Shown piece after piece: positions 12,330-24,525 of a stretch of DNA of 64,000 nucleotides. The notes under the pieces are model-generated. The model did not search any database. It worked only from the letters and a program-made list of their open reading frames with translations, and was not told where the DNA came from. This stretch comes from Crotalaria pallida (Eukaryota > Streptophyta > Magnoliopsida > Fabales > Fabaceae), in contig CM075651.1 in NCBI GenBank assembly GCA_037953625.1, positions 67,504,501 through 67,568,500 on the forward strand. The letters run 5' to 3'. Position numbers and translations under genes: made by a program. Each line of letters starts with the position of its first letter. The stretch's first letter is position 1.

Positions 12330-12677
12330 CTAGAAGCTCAACCATTTGTCGAAATAGTCACATTTCATCGGGTTAACAACGCCATCTGGCGTACAAAAAT
12401 TAATCCTAGGACAAACGCCGCAAGGAGTGGAAGCCATAGCACCAACTTTGCTTCCCTCTTTAGCACCACCAACCTTCCCTTTGTACCCATAACAAACTCT
12501 CCCAACCGGAACGGTCGCAAACTCCCCGAAACCAGTGCTCTTAACCTGCGAAACGACGTTCTCCAGAACCAAAATATTCAAAACCTCTTCCATATTCTGA
12601 TCACTGATCTCGACCTTGAAGGCCCCGGTCTTCTTGGCAAATTCAACCACCATGTCAACAGTGGCAACCTTCTGCTC
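12330..12677 (-). pseudogene. Captured C-terminal fragment of RNA polymerase III subunit RPC6
   Basis: The minus-strand frame encodes the C-terminal part of the RPC6 (RPC34/POLR3F) family, a subunit of Pol III initiation. Visible hallmarks are a winged-helix-like stretch (NMEEVLNILVLENVV), GFGEFATVPVGRVCY, and the terminal Cys cluster CGVCPRINFCTPDG ... KCDYFDKWLSF before the stop at 12330. In this family the Cys cluster is known to bind an Fe-S centre; all four Cys are present. The frame is open upstream of the first ATG (12653) to about 12677 (REQKVATVD), where it passes into GC-rich TIR-proximal sequence. Only about 115 of the ~350+ residues normal for the family are present and I see no introns. 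I infer transduplication by the MULE (a Pack-MULE-type event), not the host gene. Confidence 0.8.
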
Positions 12678-12789
12678 GCGGGTCGCAGTGGTGGTGGCTG
12701 TCGTGGTGGGGCTTCGGGTCGCAGGGCTGCTCGCGGGTCACGGTGTTGGTTGAGGGTGGACCTACGGGTCGTGGTGGCTGTTGTTGGCG

Positions 12790-13106
12790 TCGGGGCGGTT
12801 GACGACGACGACAACGGCGACGGCGGGTGGAGAAGAGAAGAGAAGAGAGAAGGAGTTTAGAGTGAGAGAGATGAGAGAGAACGTGTATTGAGAAATGAGA
12901 TATGAGAGAGAGGGGAGATAGGGTTTAGGTGGGTGAGGGTTTCAGATTTTTTTTTAATTTTTTTTAAAAAAAGGAAATAATTAAAATACCCTTGTCTCTA
13001 AAACTAAGCTCCTTTATTATATGAGGTTATTTTTGTCTATTAAAACCTGGAGCACAATGCTAAAATGTACCAATTGAAAAAGCACTTTATATATGTTAGC
13101 AAACTC
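12790..13106 (-). repeat. Right terminal inverted repeat of the FAR1-type MULE
   Basis: Reverse complement of the left TIR with scattered substitutions and small indels. The GC-rich section just inside it (12660-12830) is the counterpart of 7660-7870 and runs directly into the captured RPC6 fragment. Confidence 0.85.
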
Positions 13107-13331
13107 ATATATACTTGTAAGATTTAGTTTTGCATCAATTAGACAACATTGAAATTTATTTATACATATTTTTGGTTATCTTCAATGATTTTGTCTTCAA
13201 ATATGGTAAAACTACTATTCCATGGTGGTCTATAAAGCAAACAATCATAGATCAACCTCTACCATTCACAAATATTAGCTATTCAAGAACAATTTGAAAA
13301 CGCATATGATTAAGAGTTATGATCTAACATA

Positions 13332-13604
13332 CTCCCTCCGTCCCTAAATATAAAGTCTCTTTGGGGGATTTCACGTCCATTAAGAAAGTGAAATAATTTA
13401 GTTAATTGTATTGGAAATGTGAACTTTTGATATGTAATTTCAAAATTACCCTTATTAATATTATCGGGAATCTAAAAAGTGTTACATAAATAGGGGTGTT
13501 TGTGAAAAAAAGTAATTAATGATCATTGAAAATTGATATGAGGCTTTATAAATAGGGACAAAATAAAAGTGTCAAGAAGGCTTTATATTTAGGGACGGAG
13601 GTAG
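13332..13604. mobile_element. Stowaway-like MITE (273 bp)
   Basis: Ends ctccctccgtccctaaatat and its near-perfect inverted copy atatttagggacggaggtag, flanked by TA on both sides (13330-13331 and 13605-13606). No coding capacity. Matches the classical Tc1/mariner-derived Stowaway pattern. Confidence 0.9.
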
Positions 13605-13723
13605 TATTAAAAAGGCATGCAAATTATCAATAGAATATGGTAAGCCAACAATATTGCATAAGGATGAAAAATCATGTATTTTGTAAGTCAAAGGTAATTA
13701 TGTAGGCAGATAGGCCAAACATA

Positions 13724-13994
13724 TTCCCTCTTATCTCAAATATAAACAAATAAAAACATTACATTAATGATCTTAAATATGAATAAAACTTAACTAACTT
13801 TTTATTTTCAATACAATCATTTCTAAAATATTTTTAAAAAGTGGTTGTATCATTTAGTTTTTGTTTCATTCCCAATACATGTTTTCTAAAATAGTTTATT
13901 TTTTATGATTTCGAGAAAATTAAATAAACTCAACTAACTTCCTTAATAGGTGTGGAGTTAGATTTTTTTTTCTTATATTTGAGACCAGAGGGAG
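13724..13994. mobile_element. Second Stowaway-like MITE (271 bp)
   Basis: Ends ttccctcttatctcaaatat and atatttgagaccagagggag are inverted repeats with a few mismatches, bounded by TA dinucleotides. It is more degenerate than the MITE 120 bp to its left. Confidence 0.75.
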
Positions 13995-14499
13995 TAATAT
14001 ATTTCACAGAAGTTAGTCTTTTTATGCTCATGCAGTTTCTTTAAGGATGCTTGACAGCAACCTCAGGAGAGGCCATGGTGACTCAAACATATTCCTAACA
14101 AAAAGAAGCTCAAAGGTTGAAGAAATTAAGAGTCTGCCCTTCAAGGTGTCATTCTGGAGGACACATATCCTTAACAAGGACACTTGTCCTACAAAATAAA
14201 GATCATAACCATGACCACCGAGCACGAATTTGTGGTGATCCAAATGCAATGAATGAATGCGAGGAAGTGTTACATGATTGCAAATTGAAGAGGGACTTAC
14301 AAATGCAATCAATGTCTTTAATGTTTTTGTAACTTCCATTAAAGGCCACTAACACGTGAATAAATGAAACATGAAGGCTCCAATCATCATCATTATCAAA
14401 ATATCTTATTTCTCTTCCATTTGATGGGAGGAATTCGGCCACAAAGGAAGAGGAATAAAGAGATGGAAAATTGCATCATCAAAGAGCAATAAAAGCCAC

Positions 14500-15835
14500 T
14501 TTACGAAGATGTTTTCAAGCCTTATCATGAATCCAACTCAGCTACGCCTTAACCAAGCATTAGGCACACCCAAGAAAGGATAAGAGTGACTCCTGGCTGC
14601 CCAAAGAAGTTACACTCATCAATTAAGGCAATCATTATGTAATAATGTAACATTATCTTAGCATTATGATGAAATTAACTTAGGATTAAGTTGGGAAAGT
14701 GAAGGGCAGCCTATGCACGCCCCTCCACATCACTCGTATCCTATAAAAGGCCTCTCATTTTGTGGAAATGAATATGAAAAAGTTTAAAGTGAAAGGTATG
14801 GTCTTGTGCCACTTTTGGAGAGTGATTCTCCCTTGATTCAATGATTGAATCACAAGGGTCCTATAAAGGGTGTGTAACAACTCTTGAGAAAATTTCGAGG
14901 GCTTATCAATCCTCTTAGGATTATGTGTGTTGCCCATATCTATCTTTACTGCTATATCATAAAACTGAAATACCAAAAAGAGTCTAATCTTTGTTTGGGT
15001 TGTTTTGATCAATTCGTGATCATCTTGAGTGTGAGAAAGTCATGCACTTTTCTTTTTGTTTGTTTAGAGTCTTTTAAGAGTTGTGTGCAGAGGTAATCAA
15101 ATGGAGGGAGTCCACGGCCTAAGGATTGGGGAACAAAACCTAGGACAATTAAGAAAAGCACAACTAGTCCCTTGGGAGGTTGTCATCAAGTGGTATCAGA
15201 GCTCAGCCCTGGGTTGAGACTTTATTCCTCAAAGGGACACATATTCCTTATTATCTTTTTCATTAGCAATTGATTCTAGATTGTGCATTTAGAATTGTTG
15301 ATTTGGTATTACAAAAGTTAAGCCTAAAAGAGCCAAAGGGCAAGAGAAAAAAAAAGTGATTGTAGAAAAAAAATGTTCATATGGCCAAATAGTTTCATGC
15401 CCAATTTGAGAATCATAAGATTGATTTAGATACAATTTTTTGTTGAATTATTGTTATAGGATTGTGTTGTTCATCCATTAAACACTTTCCTCTTGAATTT
15501 GTGAGAATTAGCCACATCTTGTGCTTGGAATTAAAAAAAAACGTGGCTGCTATAAGGGGTAGTCTTCATCAATTTTTCCAATTCTGAATTATTGTTATAA
15601 ATAGTTGATTCTATCTAATTGTAAGGGTTATTACTATTGCAAAAAAATCAAAATTAAAAAAAAAAAAGAAGAAAGAACAAGGTTGAATACCAAACAACAA
15701 GGCACCAAGGCTTTGAACTTGAAGGATTTGTGATGCTTTCTTGTTATAGTGCACGCATAGTGTAGTCATTTTGTCTTAGTGTTTAATTTTGAATTGTTTC
15801 ATTTCCTAGTGTTGTGATTGTCTCTTGGCCGAATT
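14500..15835 (+). mobile_element. LTR retrotransposon fragment (LTR, PBS, 5' internal region)
   Basis: A primer-binding site TGGTATCAGAGCTC, complementary to the initiator Met-tRNA 3' end, begins at 15191. The sequence before it ends ...GTCATCA, as an LTR end should. A TATA box (CCTATAAAAGGCC, about 14742) lies 450 bp upstream. The LTR start is not defined; 14500 is a guess. The internal part has no gag or pol and stops at the CACTA-like relic. Superfamily not determinable. Confidence 0.6.
15191..15204 (+). promoter_or_regulatory. Retrotransposon primer-binding site (Met-tRNA)
   Basis: TGGTATCAGAGCTC two bases after the LTR end. This is the standard minus-strand priming site of plant Ty1/copia and many Ty3/gypsy elements. 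Confidence 0.8.
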
Positions 15836-15839
15836 CAAT

Positions 15840-16204
15840 ACTAGAAAACTTTTTTTCAGTGATTGCAAATTTCGGTCACTAAAAATGTTAGTGACCGAAT
15901 TAGTGACTGAATATGTGCGGTCGAAGAAAGAGGCGTCACAAATGATTTAGTGATGGAAAATCGATTCTGTCACTAATTTGTGATGGAATAATTCGATCAC
16001 AGCAAAATAAAATTCTATCGCTAAAATGATGACCGAAATAAAAAGGGACCGATTTAGCGATGAGACTTTTTTATTTAGTGACCGCACTTATTCGTCACTA
16101 ATAGTGACGGATTTATCAAATTAGTGACGACATTGTTTCGTCGCTATTTATGAAATTGGTGACCACAGTTTTCGGTCACTAATAACTTTTTTTTTGTGTG
16201 GTTT
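15840..16204. mobile_element. CACTA (EnSpm)-like non-autonomous relic
   Basis: Left end ATACTAGAAAACTTTTTTTC and right end AACTTTTTTTTTGTGTGG are degenerate forms of a CACTA terminus. The interior consists of many GTGACCGAA / TTAGTGACGG type motifs in both orientations, as in CACTA subterminal repeats. About 365 bp, no coding sequence. Confidence 0.6.
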
Positions 16205-16564
16205 CATGTACTGGAAGTTATTTTGTCGCAAAATATATTAGCTACACTTATTAGATAAAAAAAAAACAGGAATAATAAAACTAAGGCTTTTTTAAGTGTC
16301 AGGTCCCTAAACTTAGGAGGTGTTTTGGATTTAGTCCCTTAACTTTTTTTTTTGTTGGATCTAGTCCTTAAAGTTATCATTGTTTTGGATCTGGTCCTTC
16401 TGTTAAACTTTACTTAACTCCGTTAACATCTACGAATGATATGTTGACACGTGGCAGAACTTATTATTTTTTTTAATTCGAAATTTTTCTTTAAAATTAA
16501 AAAAATAAAAAAACATTAAAATTAAAAAAAAGGCAGATCTGTTGATATACGTTTTTACTCCCAC

Positions 16565-17892
16565 ATGTGTCTCAATCTCTCAGTTTTGTCCACCACGCTT
16601 TCACTCTCTCATAAAGTCTCTACCACGCTCTCACTCTCTCATTTTTCTCTGTCACGTTCACGCTTTCTATCGCCATTGAAGAGCTTCTGTTGCACGTGGG
16701 AAAGCAAGACGGTGCGACACACGCAAGAATCTACGCCACACAGTTCGGAGCTGCGACGCACGCACGGAGCTGCGACGAGTGTTGGTTGTTTCGTTTGGTT
16801 TGAGTCTTCGGTAAGTGTTGAATATTCTAGTCATGTTCTTTTTATTCGTCACGAAGGGGGGGACCATAAAATATTCTTCATTGTCTCTTCTTTTCATCTC
16901 GGGGGACCATAAAAGAGATTCTTCATCTCTTACTATGAATAGTTTAAGGTGTAGTACAGTATACCTGTCGCTATTGAACCACAGTGCTTCTTCTCTTCTT
17001 TTGCATGTGTTACATGTGTTTCTATTTTTGGCTTTTACTTTTCTATTTTTCAGAGATCAGGGTTCATACGGTGATCATTTTTGGGGATTTTATGAAATTA
17101 GGGTTTGGTAACGAAATTAAATTGGGGCTATTATGAAATTAGGGTTCATTTGCGGATTTTATGAAATTAGGGTTTGGTAACGAAATTAAATTGGGCCTAT
17201 TACGAAATTAGGGTTCATTTGGGGGTTTTATTAAATTAGGGTTTGGTAACAAAATTAAATTGGGGCTATCATGAAATTAGGGTTAATTTGGGGGTTTTAT
17301 GAAATTAGGGTTCATTTGGGGGTTTTACAAATTTAGGGTCATCCACTACATTAAGTTCTTTTCAATTTTTCACTGCAACTTATGCTAACATATGTAATAC
17401 TTACTAAGTTCATAACAATGAGGCTCTCTTACTTAGCACTACTATATTTTTTCAAACACTAGCTGGTTTAATTTTTGGCTTGCTTTTTCATTTGTCACTC
17501 TATTGTGTGAAAGCACAGACCATTCTGCATGTCAGATTATTGATCTGATTTCTACAAAAAGAAAACCGTGGGGAAGGCCTAGCACCATGGTTATTATTCT
17601 TTTGCCTAGTGCGTCACTTTCTCCGCATGTCCATGGTGCTTCTTCTTTTCTTCGTTTGTTGGTGTATGTTATTAATATGAAGTTGTTGGGTGGGGCTGGC
17701 TGGATGAGTAGTACAGTAATAAAAATATTCAACGAGAAAAATTAATGCTCTTTTCTGCAATCTATTTTAGGTGGTTATGAAATTGGGGTATTTTTGTAAT
17801 GTTATGAATTTAGTAGGGGTATTTTTCTGTAACGTGATTTCATTGATGCTTATTTTATGAGACTTGACTAATTCAAGTATTTACTGTTGCAG
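16565..17892 (+). other. MULE 5' UTR exon and leader intron
   Basis: A pyrimidine-rich leader (16565-16810) ends at a strong donor, TCTTCG-GTAAGTG, and the next acceptor (tactgttgcag) lies at 17892, two bases before the transposase ATG. The presumed intron contains the 17085-17340 tandem repeat. The exon boundaries are inferred from splice consensus only. Confidence 0.45.
17085..17340. repeat. Degenerate tandem repeat, ~70-bp unit
   Basis: Three to four imperfect units built from ATGAAATTAGGGTTTGG, AACGAAATTAAATTGGG and AAATTAGGGTTCATTTG, within the MULE leader intron. Confidence 0.85.
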
Positions 17893-18258
17893 AAATGAGC
17901 TTCACTGCAGCGTTCTGTGTTGGGGGATCCTTTCTGCTTGATCCTGATCTTAGATACAAGGGTGAGGAAGTACATGCGCTGAAGAATATAGACCTAGATC
18001 TGTGGTCTTACTTTGATGCAGTAGCAGCTGTCAAAGATATGGGGTATTCAGGTGATTGTAAATTATGGTGGAGTTCTAGTGATGGGGCGTTGGAAAGTGA
18101 TTTGCAGCCGATGACATTGGATGTGCATGATATGGAAATGACAACCCATGATTTGAAGTATGGAGTTGAAGTGCACATATTTGTCGCATATGGTGAGGAA
18201 AGTGTGATTCAGCAAGATGTTGGCAGTATCTGTAAGAACTACAATCGGTGGGTGAATT

Positions 18259-21200
18259 TGTAACAGCCGGATTTTCATAACACAAAATGACCAACTTTTA
18301 TTTATTAAGTTGCAAAAATGAGGCCAAATTTTTTTTTAAAACATTGTTGAGATGTCATTAGTATACTTTGACATCCCTCGTGGAAAACCGAGTTGTTACT
18401 AAGACATTTCTTTACATAAAACATTCATCTCCATAAAGTGACTTGGTTTAAAGTGCATCATAATCCATTGTATTATATCAAAAGTATTCAGGACCGTTTT
18501 CAAAAGATTACACTGTCCAATCTTCCAAATAGAAGTACTCCACAAGACAGAATTAAAAACTTAGCTTAATTACATAAATGGTTCATTGCTCGGGTAATCC
18601 TTGACTCAAAGCACCAACAACAGACTTAGACTATGAAAGGACTAAGGCCATCTTAACTAAACACACTACACCCGATTCTTCCGAATGAAGACAACCGGTT
18701 GTCGCTTCCTTTTCTTTCCTGACCTTTTCTTCATACCGGAGGATGATGCTATCTTTGCTGACTCCTATTCAGAACTTGGCTTCATCTCTACTCCAAACAG
18801 CTTTACGGATTCCTCCTTAGCTTCATCCCGTGACGGTGGTTCATTACCATCGTGCCCCAGAATAGAGACACTTCCCAAGCATGATCCCGCCGTTAACCCG
18901 CTCAGTTTATGTTCTGGATCCGGAATCACAATCTGGGTACATCCCGACCACACCCATCCATAGCGTGTGGGTTTCCAACCTCTTCCCTGACGACGCCATG
19001 TAGTGATCTCTACACGATGCTCCATCTGTCCGTTGCGATACCAGCAACACCGATATGCCAACGAGACAGGAGAGAGTAAGCATTCCGAACGACGCATCGT
19101 CGACGGTGTGGGTTTATAATAGGCAAGATATTAAGACAAGACAAACATAACAATGCAACATAAATACAACACAACATTCAAGTTTATCATCATCATCGTC
19201 GTCGTCATTAATTATCTTTCCAAACTTATTTTCACTTCTCAATATGAACATTCCTTTTTTTTTCTCAATTCCTTTCTCGATCTCAACTTGTGAATCTTTG
19301 AGTTGCATTCATTTCCATTTTCATATGGTTTCATTCACTTTTCCACACTTTCATTCTTGATTCATTTCTTATCATCAATATTCGATAAGATTTTGCTTCT
19401 TATAATTATAAGTCTTTTCATGACTCTTAAACTTTTCTTATCAAGTCTTATTAGATCATGTCCATCGATGATTGGGGAATTAAAATATCGTCGAGGTACT
19501 TGTTTCGTTCGTAGTTAGCACACACGTCTACATCTCCTCGGTCATCCACCCAACCTAATCGGAAGCAAAGAGGAGTACAGGACCTTGACCACGCGGGCTT
19601 GACAGCTGTCTCAACAAAATACTCAATGCCAGGACAACTGTGAAAATCCGGTACAGTCTCAAATCAAATCATATAATCAAGGCACATTGTAGAAAATCCG
19701 GTATAGTGGCAAAATCACAGATCCCCGTTCCAGTCCCTCTCACTGTTCAAGATTTGCAATCTAGGGGGTGACAGTACTATTCTAGTTCCGGGTGTAGAAC
19801 TTACCACGGCATTGGATCGGCCCATCCTTACCCCTTATGGAATTCGTTCCACCTAGAAAGTACTCAAGGCTTCTTGACGTTTCACCGTCATTGCATTCCC
19901 CTAATGCAATCTCCTCTTGAGTATCCGCAGATACCCATGGTATCTTCCTCTCCACTACTTCGCACTCATTGCTCACCGCATTCGTCAATGTCTTTTTAAG
20001 AGTTTTAGAGTTTAGTTATTACCCTAAGGTCGGCTCATCCTTGGTGCATCCCTTCAACGAGTCCCGGCCACTAATTTAAAACATTACTTTTCTTTTCTTT
20101 TCTTAAGATAGCACAGAGCTGAGATTGCATCAACAATCTTGCATCTCATCTCGTAAACTTTCTCAGAATAGCAACATAACTCTTTTCAGAACATCAGCGG
20201 AGGAGCATAGCTCAACTCAAGGCAAGTCTCATTCCAAGTGATAATCAGCGGAGGAGCAAAGCTCAACTCAAGACAAGTCTCATTCCAAGTGATCATCAAC
20301 GGAGGAGCAAAGCTCAACTCATATCACATCTTATTCTAGTGAACATCAGCAGCAATGCTTTCATCAGCTCTGGCTCATTAGCTCTTGCTCAACAACATTA
20401 TTTTCATCAGCATGATTATTATCGATTCTTGCTCTTCAGCATTGCGATACTTTATCTCTTATTCCATTCTCACGATTTTCTTTACACCTTAAATCATTTC
20501 TCATCTCAATGTCTTATCAAGTTGCCTTATTCCATAAGGACTTAGACCCAACCGGGTATCACTTCTTTCTCTTTGTATCTTTTACTTTCACAATCTTATC
20601 CACATTATCTCATTTTCAAGACGTAACAGACATCCATCAACATGTTACTCTTATTAATCATCAATTCAAATATCATCATGCATAATTAAACATTTAAACA
20701 GATAAACATAAGCATGCTATTTCAAATCATCATCATATAATTCCATCACATAACAACATGTGGTCTTTGTCTCCTTCGTATGAGTGGCCACACAAACACA
20801 GACAATTGCCACTATACTACTGAATCAGAACCACCAAGTTCCGATCTTTGAGATGATCAGGAACGTCCTAATAAATCACCTAAATACCACGGTGTCTTAG
20901 GAAAGCTTCTCTCTCACCTCAAGTTCCAGCAAATAAAGCACACGATCTCCGAAGATCCTTGTCGCTGTCAGCTGTTCCAATCCCTCGTCTTTAAAATTCC
21001 TCGTATTAGACAGAGCACGTTTTTATTATTAACTTATATAAGAAAATCTTCCCTTAACTCAAACACATTTCATTCCTCGTCGATTAATTTAAAACACGCT
21101 TGTTTTCTCAAAACATCTCTAACTTTTCCCAAATCAAATATCGCTTGAAAACCGTACTTTAAATCACATGAGCACATTTTTAAAACTAAGAAACAAACCC

Positions 21201-24200
21201 AAACAATTTTGGACAGCAAGGAATTGTTTTGCAAATTCACTTAAATAAAATCCGAAAACAACGTAAAAGTACTTTTGCTTCCCAAACATTCCTTATTACA
21301 AAACCAACACTTTGTTACTTTAAAATTCAAGCTTCATTACTAAAAATAAAGCTAGGGCAGCCATCAAACACAATCCATAAATTCAAGTTATTCAAAGACA
21401 ACAACCTTACAATCAACTAGTCTTCAAAGTTATTTCCATACACAAACATTCTCAAGTAATTACTTAACACTCAAATAGCAACAATACTTTGATAAATCAA
21501 TTCATATGAATCATATACTTCTTAAATATCAATTAGTATTTAACAAAATAAAGTCCTACCCTATTTAATTAGTCTTGGCCGAATCATGCATCAAGGCTAA
21601 ACAATATTTATAGATTTTTCTAACATTCCATAAAGCATTAAAACAACACTTTTCCAATTAAACTCAAACATATAATCAGTTAACTAACACTAAATCATTT
21701 ATACAACACATAATCACTTTTAAGCAATTTCATTTTCATGTCTGCCTACTTTATCAAAAAGGGGACCGATTTGTACAAACCAATATAAACCAAAATACTT
21801 AACATCAACACATGAAACACACTCATTATCACATGTCATTTCATGAAAAAGATTCTTAAACCTAGTTAGACCTGCATTGACTGAATATATGCACAAGTCA
21901 AAGCAAAGATTTGTTTAACATCAAAGACATAAAATCATGAAATTATTTCTTCCTTTTTAATTCAAAAACCGTGAGCTTTATCTTGAAAAATTAGCAAACT
22001 TTTAATTCATTTCCTTAATTTGAATTAAATCAAAGATCACACCAAAGTCTTATCTTTCATGCCTTAATAATTTCATGCATGTATTTTAAAATCCTTAGAT
22101 TAAACAAATATTAACATGCATGTGCTTTAAATGATGATCAAAGCATGATTTCTCATTTCTTTTAGGTTTGGCCGAATCATCATCATATCAAAGACAAGAT
22201 TTTTGTTTCATTTTACAACATGCAAAGATTAAAGTTCATAGATCAAGTCATATACTAGCTCACACAAAATTTTAAAACATCATTTGCCTTCTTCCAACAT
22301 CAAACCGAAACATCATCATCATCAAACAATATTTCAGTTCAAATTCTTTTACATGCAAAGAGTTAAACACATAGATCAAGCCCTTTTTCATTCCAAAAAT
22401 CATTTTTAAAACTTGCTTCCTTAATTATTCCTTTAAAACCGTTAAGATCGTCAAAGAAAAATCGAGTCTTTTCACTTAAAGTTAACATGCAAAGATCAAG
22501 TTCCATGCTTTATCATAGATCAAGTTTAAATCATCACATGCACATAAAGATCAAGGCAAACAAACAAGTTTAAGCACAAACTCTAGTCAAAACCGCGACA
22601 AAGAAGATCACAAGTGAAAGATCTAAACTTTCTAGCACAAATACTCATGATCAACACTTAAAAATAACATGCATGTAACTTAAACTCTAAGATCACATAA
22701 AAAAAAACACATGCAACCATAGATCTTTAAGTTCAAGCATAGACTTCACTAGATCTTTAACATGCAATAACCAAGATCTCAACTTTTTCAAGATCAAACA
22801 TCAACATGCATGTACTTAGATCTTACACATCAAGCTATAAAATCAACATAAAAATAAAAATCAAAGATCAAAATCATTTTAAGTAAAAAGGAATCAAAAT
22901 CGTGAGCATCATCAAGTTGATGCATGTTCATTTCTTTGATTACACTCTTAGATCCAAGTAGAGATAGGTGTAGAAAATCATGAGAAGAAAGAAAATACAC
23001 ATGCAAAAGAAAAGAGAATCACAAAGCCTAAAAGAAAATCCTAACCAACACAACTCTTCAAGATTTCAAATCACACACCTAAGATTAAGGTCTTCTAGCT
23101 TCTAATCACTTGGATCTTCAAAGAAAAACCTTGATCAAGCTTGGAATCCTATTCTTCTTCTCTTCTCTTCCTCACGGCTCCACTCTCTCTCTCTCTCTCT
23201 ATTTCTAAGAGTTTGATGAAGCTCTTAGACCAAGTGTTTGGTGCAAGAATGAAACAAAGAAATGAAATGGTGCAAAATAAACTAAGCCAAGCCCTATATA
23301 TAGGCAACTCGAGATTTCTCTCTTTTGCCCCAATTAAATTTCGGCCCATGTGTTAAGGTGGAGGGCAATTTTGGCAATTGAGAAGTTTGCATGGGTGAAT
23401 CTTATCAAGGAGACATCAAGGAGTAATTTAAGGCATTAGGTCTTATCACACATCATTTTGTTCTCTACATCACATCTCCTAATTTATTTTTCATAGATTA
23501 AATTTTACTTTTAATTTCTTAACCTAGAAGAAAATAAACTTCCTACTCTCCCTTCATGCATGCTTGCCACCTATACACACTTATACACAATTTTAATTTT
23601 CATTTTTCTAATCACACACATCATACAAATATTAAAATGCTATGCCACATTAATGAAAAATAATAGGATGCAAAGAATTCACACATCACACAATTATTCA
23701 CATACACATATCATATCAAGTACTCATTTTATTTTAAATTCACTTTATAAGATTACACCAAATAATTTTCCATTTGTAACATGACATTCATCAATAATAG
23801 TGAATAAAAATCCTAAAAATACACACTTTAACTAAAACAATTAACTGCACTATTTGGCTATATTTACAGACCCCATTTCATTTTCTAAAATAATGTTTTC
23901 ATATATAAAAGAGATCCTCAAAAGGAAAAGTTTATTTGAGGTCTTTAACTATTTTTACTGATTTAAATACTCAAAATTCGTTTAAAATGCACTCAGAAAA
24001 TAAATTTTTGTAAATCAATCCAGAAAATTATAAAAGTTACATTTTCAAATTCTACATTTAAGACGATCGTTTTCATATATAGATCATAATTTTTCGGAGT
24101 TACGGTTAAAAAGATATGAATTTTCAAAGTCATTCAATCTATTAAAGTTCACAAAAAATTTCACTTCTCAAAGAAATCCCAAATAATAAAACCATCTAAT

Positions 24201-24304
24201 TTGAGTTCATGAAAATATTTATTTTCACATAAATATATCTATCGTTGATAAAACATATTTCGAAAATTCATTTAAAACAGACGAGGAATTTGCGGGACGT
24301 CACA
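18259..24304 (+). mobile_element. 6.0-kb solo LTR, copy 1
   Basis: Begins TGTAACAGCCGGATTTTC, ends GAATTTGCGGGACGTCACA, and is flanked by the 5-bp duplication gaatt (18254-18258, 24305-24309). A second diverged copy is at 48630-55843 with TGTAACAACC ... GGGGTGTTACA ends. No gag or pol frame and no repeat of the start near the end are seen, so it behaves as a single very long LTR, not a two-LTR element. A length near 6 kb is at the upper limit known for plant Ty3/gypsy LTRs such as Ogre/Tat; that assignment is inference. It contains three ~51-bp tandem units at 20192-20340 (GGAGGAGCAAAGCTCAACTC). Confidence 0.8.
20192..20340. repeat. Three ~51-bp tandem units in the 6-kb LTR
   Basis: Units start at about 20192, 20244 and 20295 with the core GGAGGAGCAAAGCTCAACTC. 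The second copy of this LTR has only one recognisable core (about 52268), so this is a local expansion. Confidence 0.85.
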
Positions 24305-24444
24305 GAATTAACTAAGGAACAATAGGAGAACACCTAGAAGGGGGGGGGGGGGTTGAATAGGTGTTTAAGAAACCTTGAAAGATTTTCGAATGAAACAAAT
24401 CGAAACAATTAAAATGAATGATTTTTACAAAATCTGAACCTCTT

Positions 24445-24525
24445 AATCGATTAATCCTGCAATTAATCGATTAACATCTGACAGCCTTCAAATGTTTAAT
24501 CGATTAATGATGCTGTTAATCGATT
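24445..24525. repeat. Array E1: two pairs of AATCGATT
   Basis: Perfect AATCGATT at 24445/24465 and 24498/24518, both pairs offset by exactly 20 bp, most flanked as TTAATCGATTAA. Confidence 0.95.

Larger units (their letters stand above)
7341..13106 (+). mobile_element. FAR1-type Mutator-like element with long TIRs
   Basis: The ends are inverted repeats of each other over more than 300 bp: ggattgctaacatatgtaaa at the left matches the reverse complement of the right end at about 13106. The match continues through an AT-rich section into a pyrimidine-rich tract and the TCTTCTCTTCTCC block. Between them lie a FAR1/FRS-type transposase pseudogene (+ strand) and, on the - strand beside the right TIR, a captured piece of an RNA polymerase III subunit gene. 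Total length is about 5.8 kb. Both flanks are AT repeats, so no clear 8-11 bp target duplication can be read. Confidence 0.8.

Noticed and set aside
14028..14442. Minus-strand frames with LRR/F-box-like leucine spacing
   Set aside because: Too short and without a defined motif. It may be a gene relic, but I could not support an identification.
15191..15204. Possible tRNA gene near TGGTATCAGAGC
   Set aside because: Only the 3'-end complement is present, directly after an LTR end; there is no cloverleaf.
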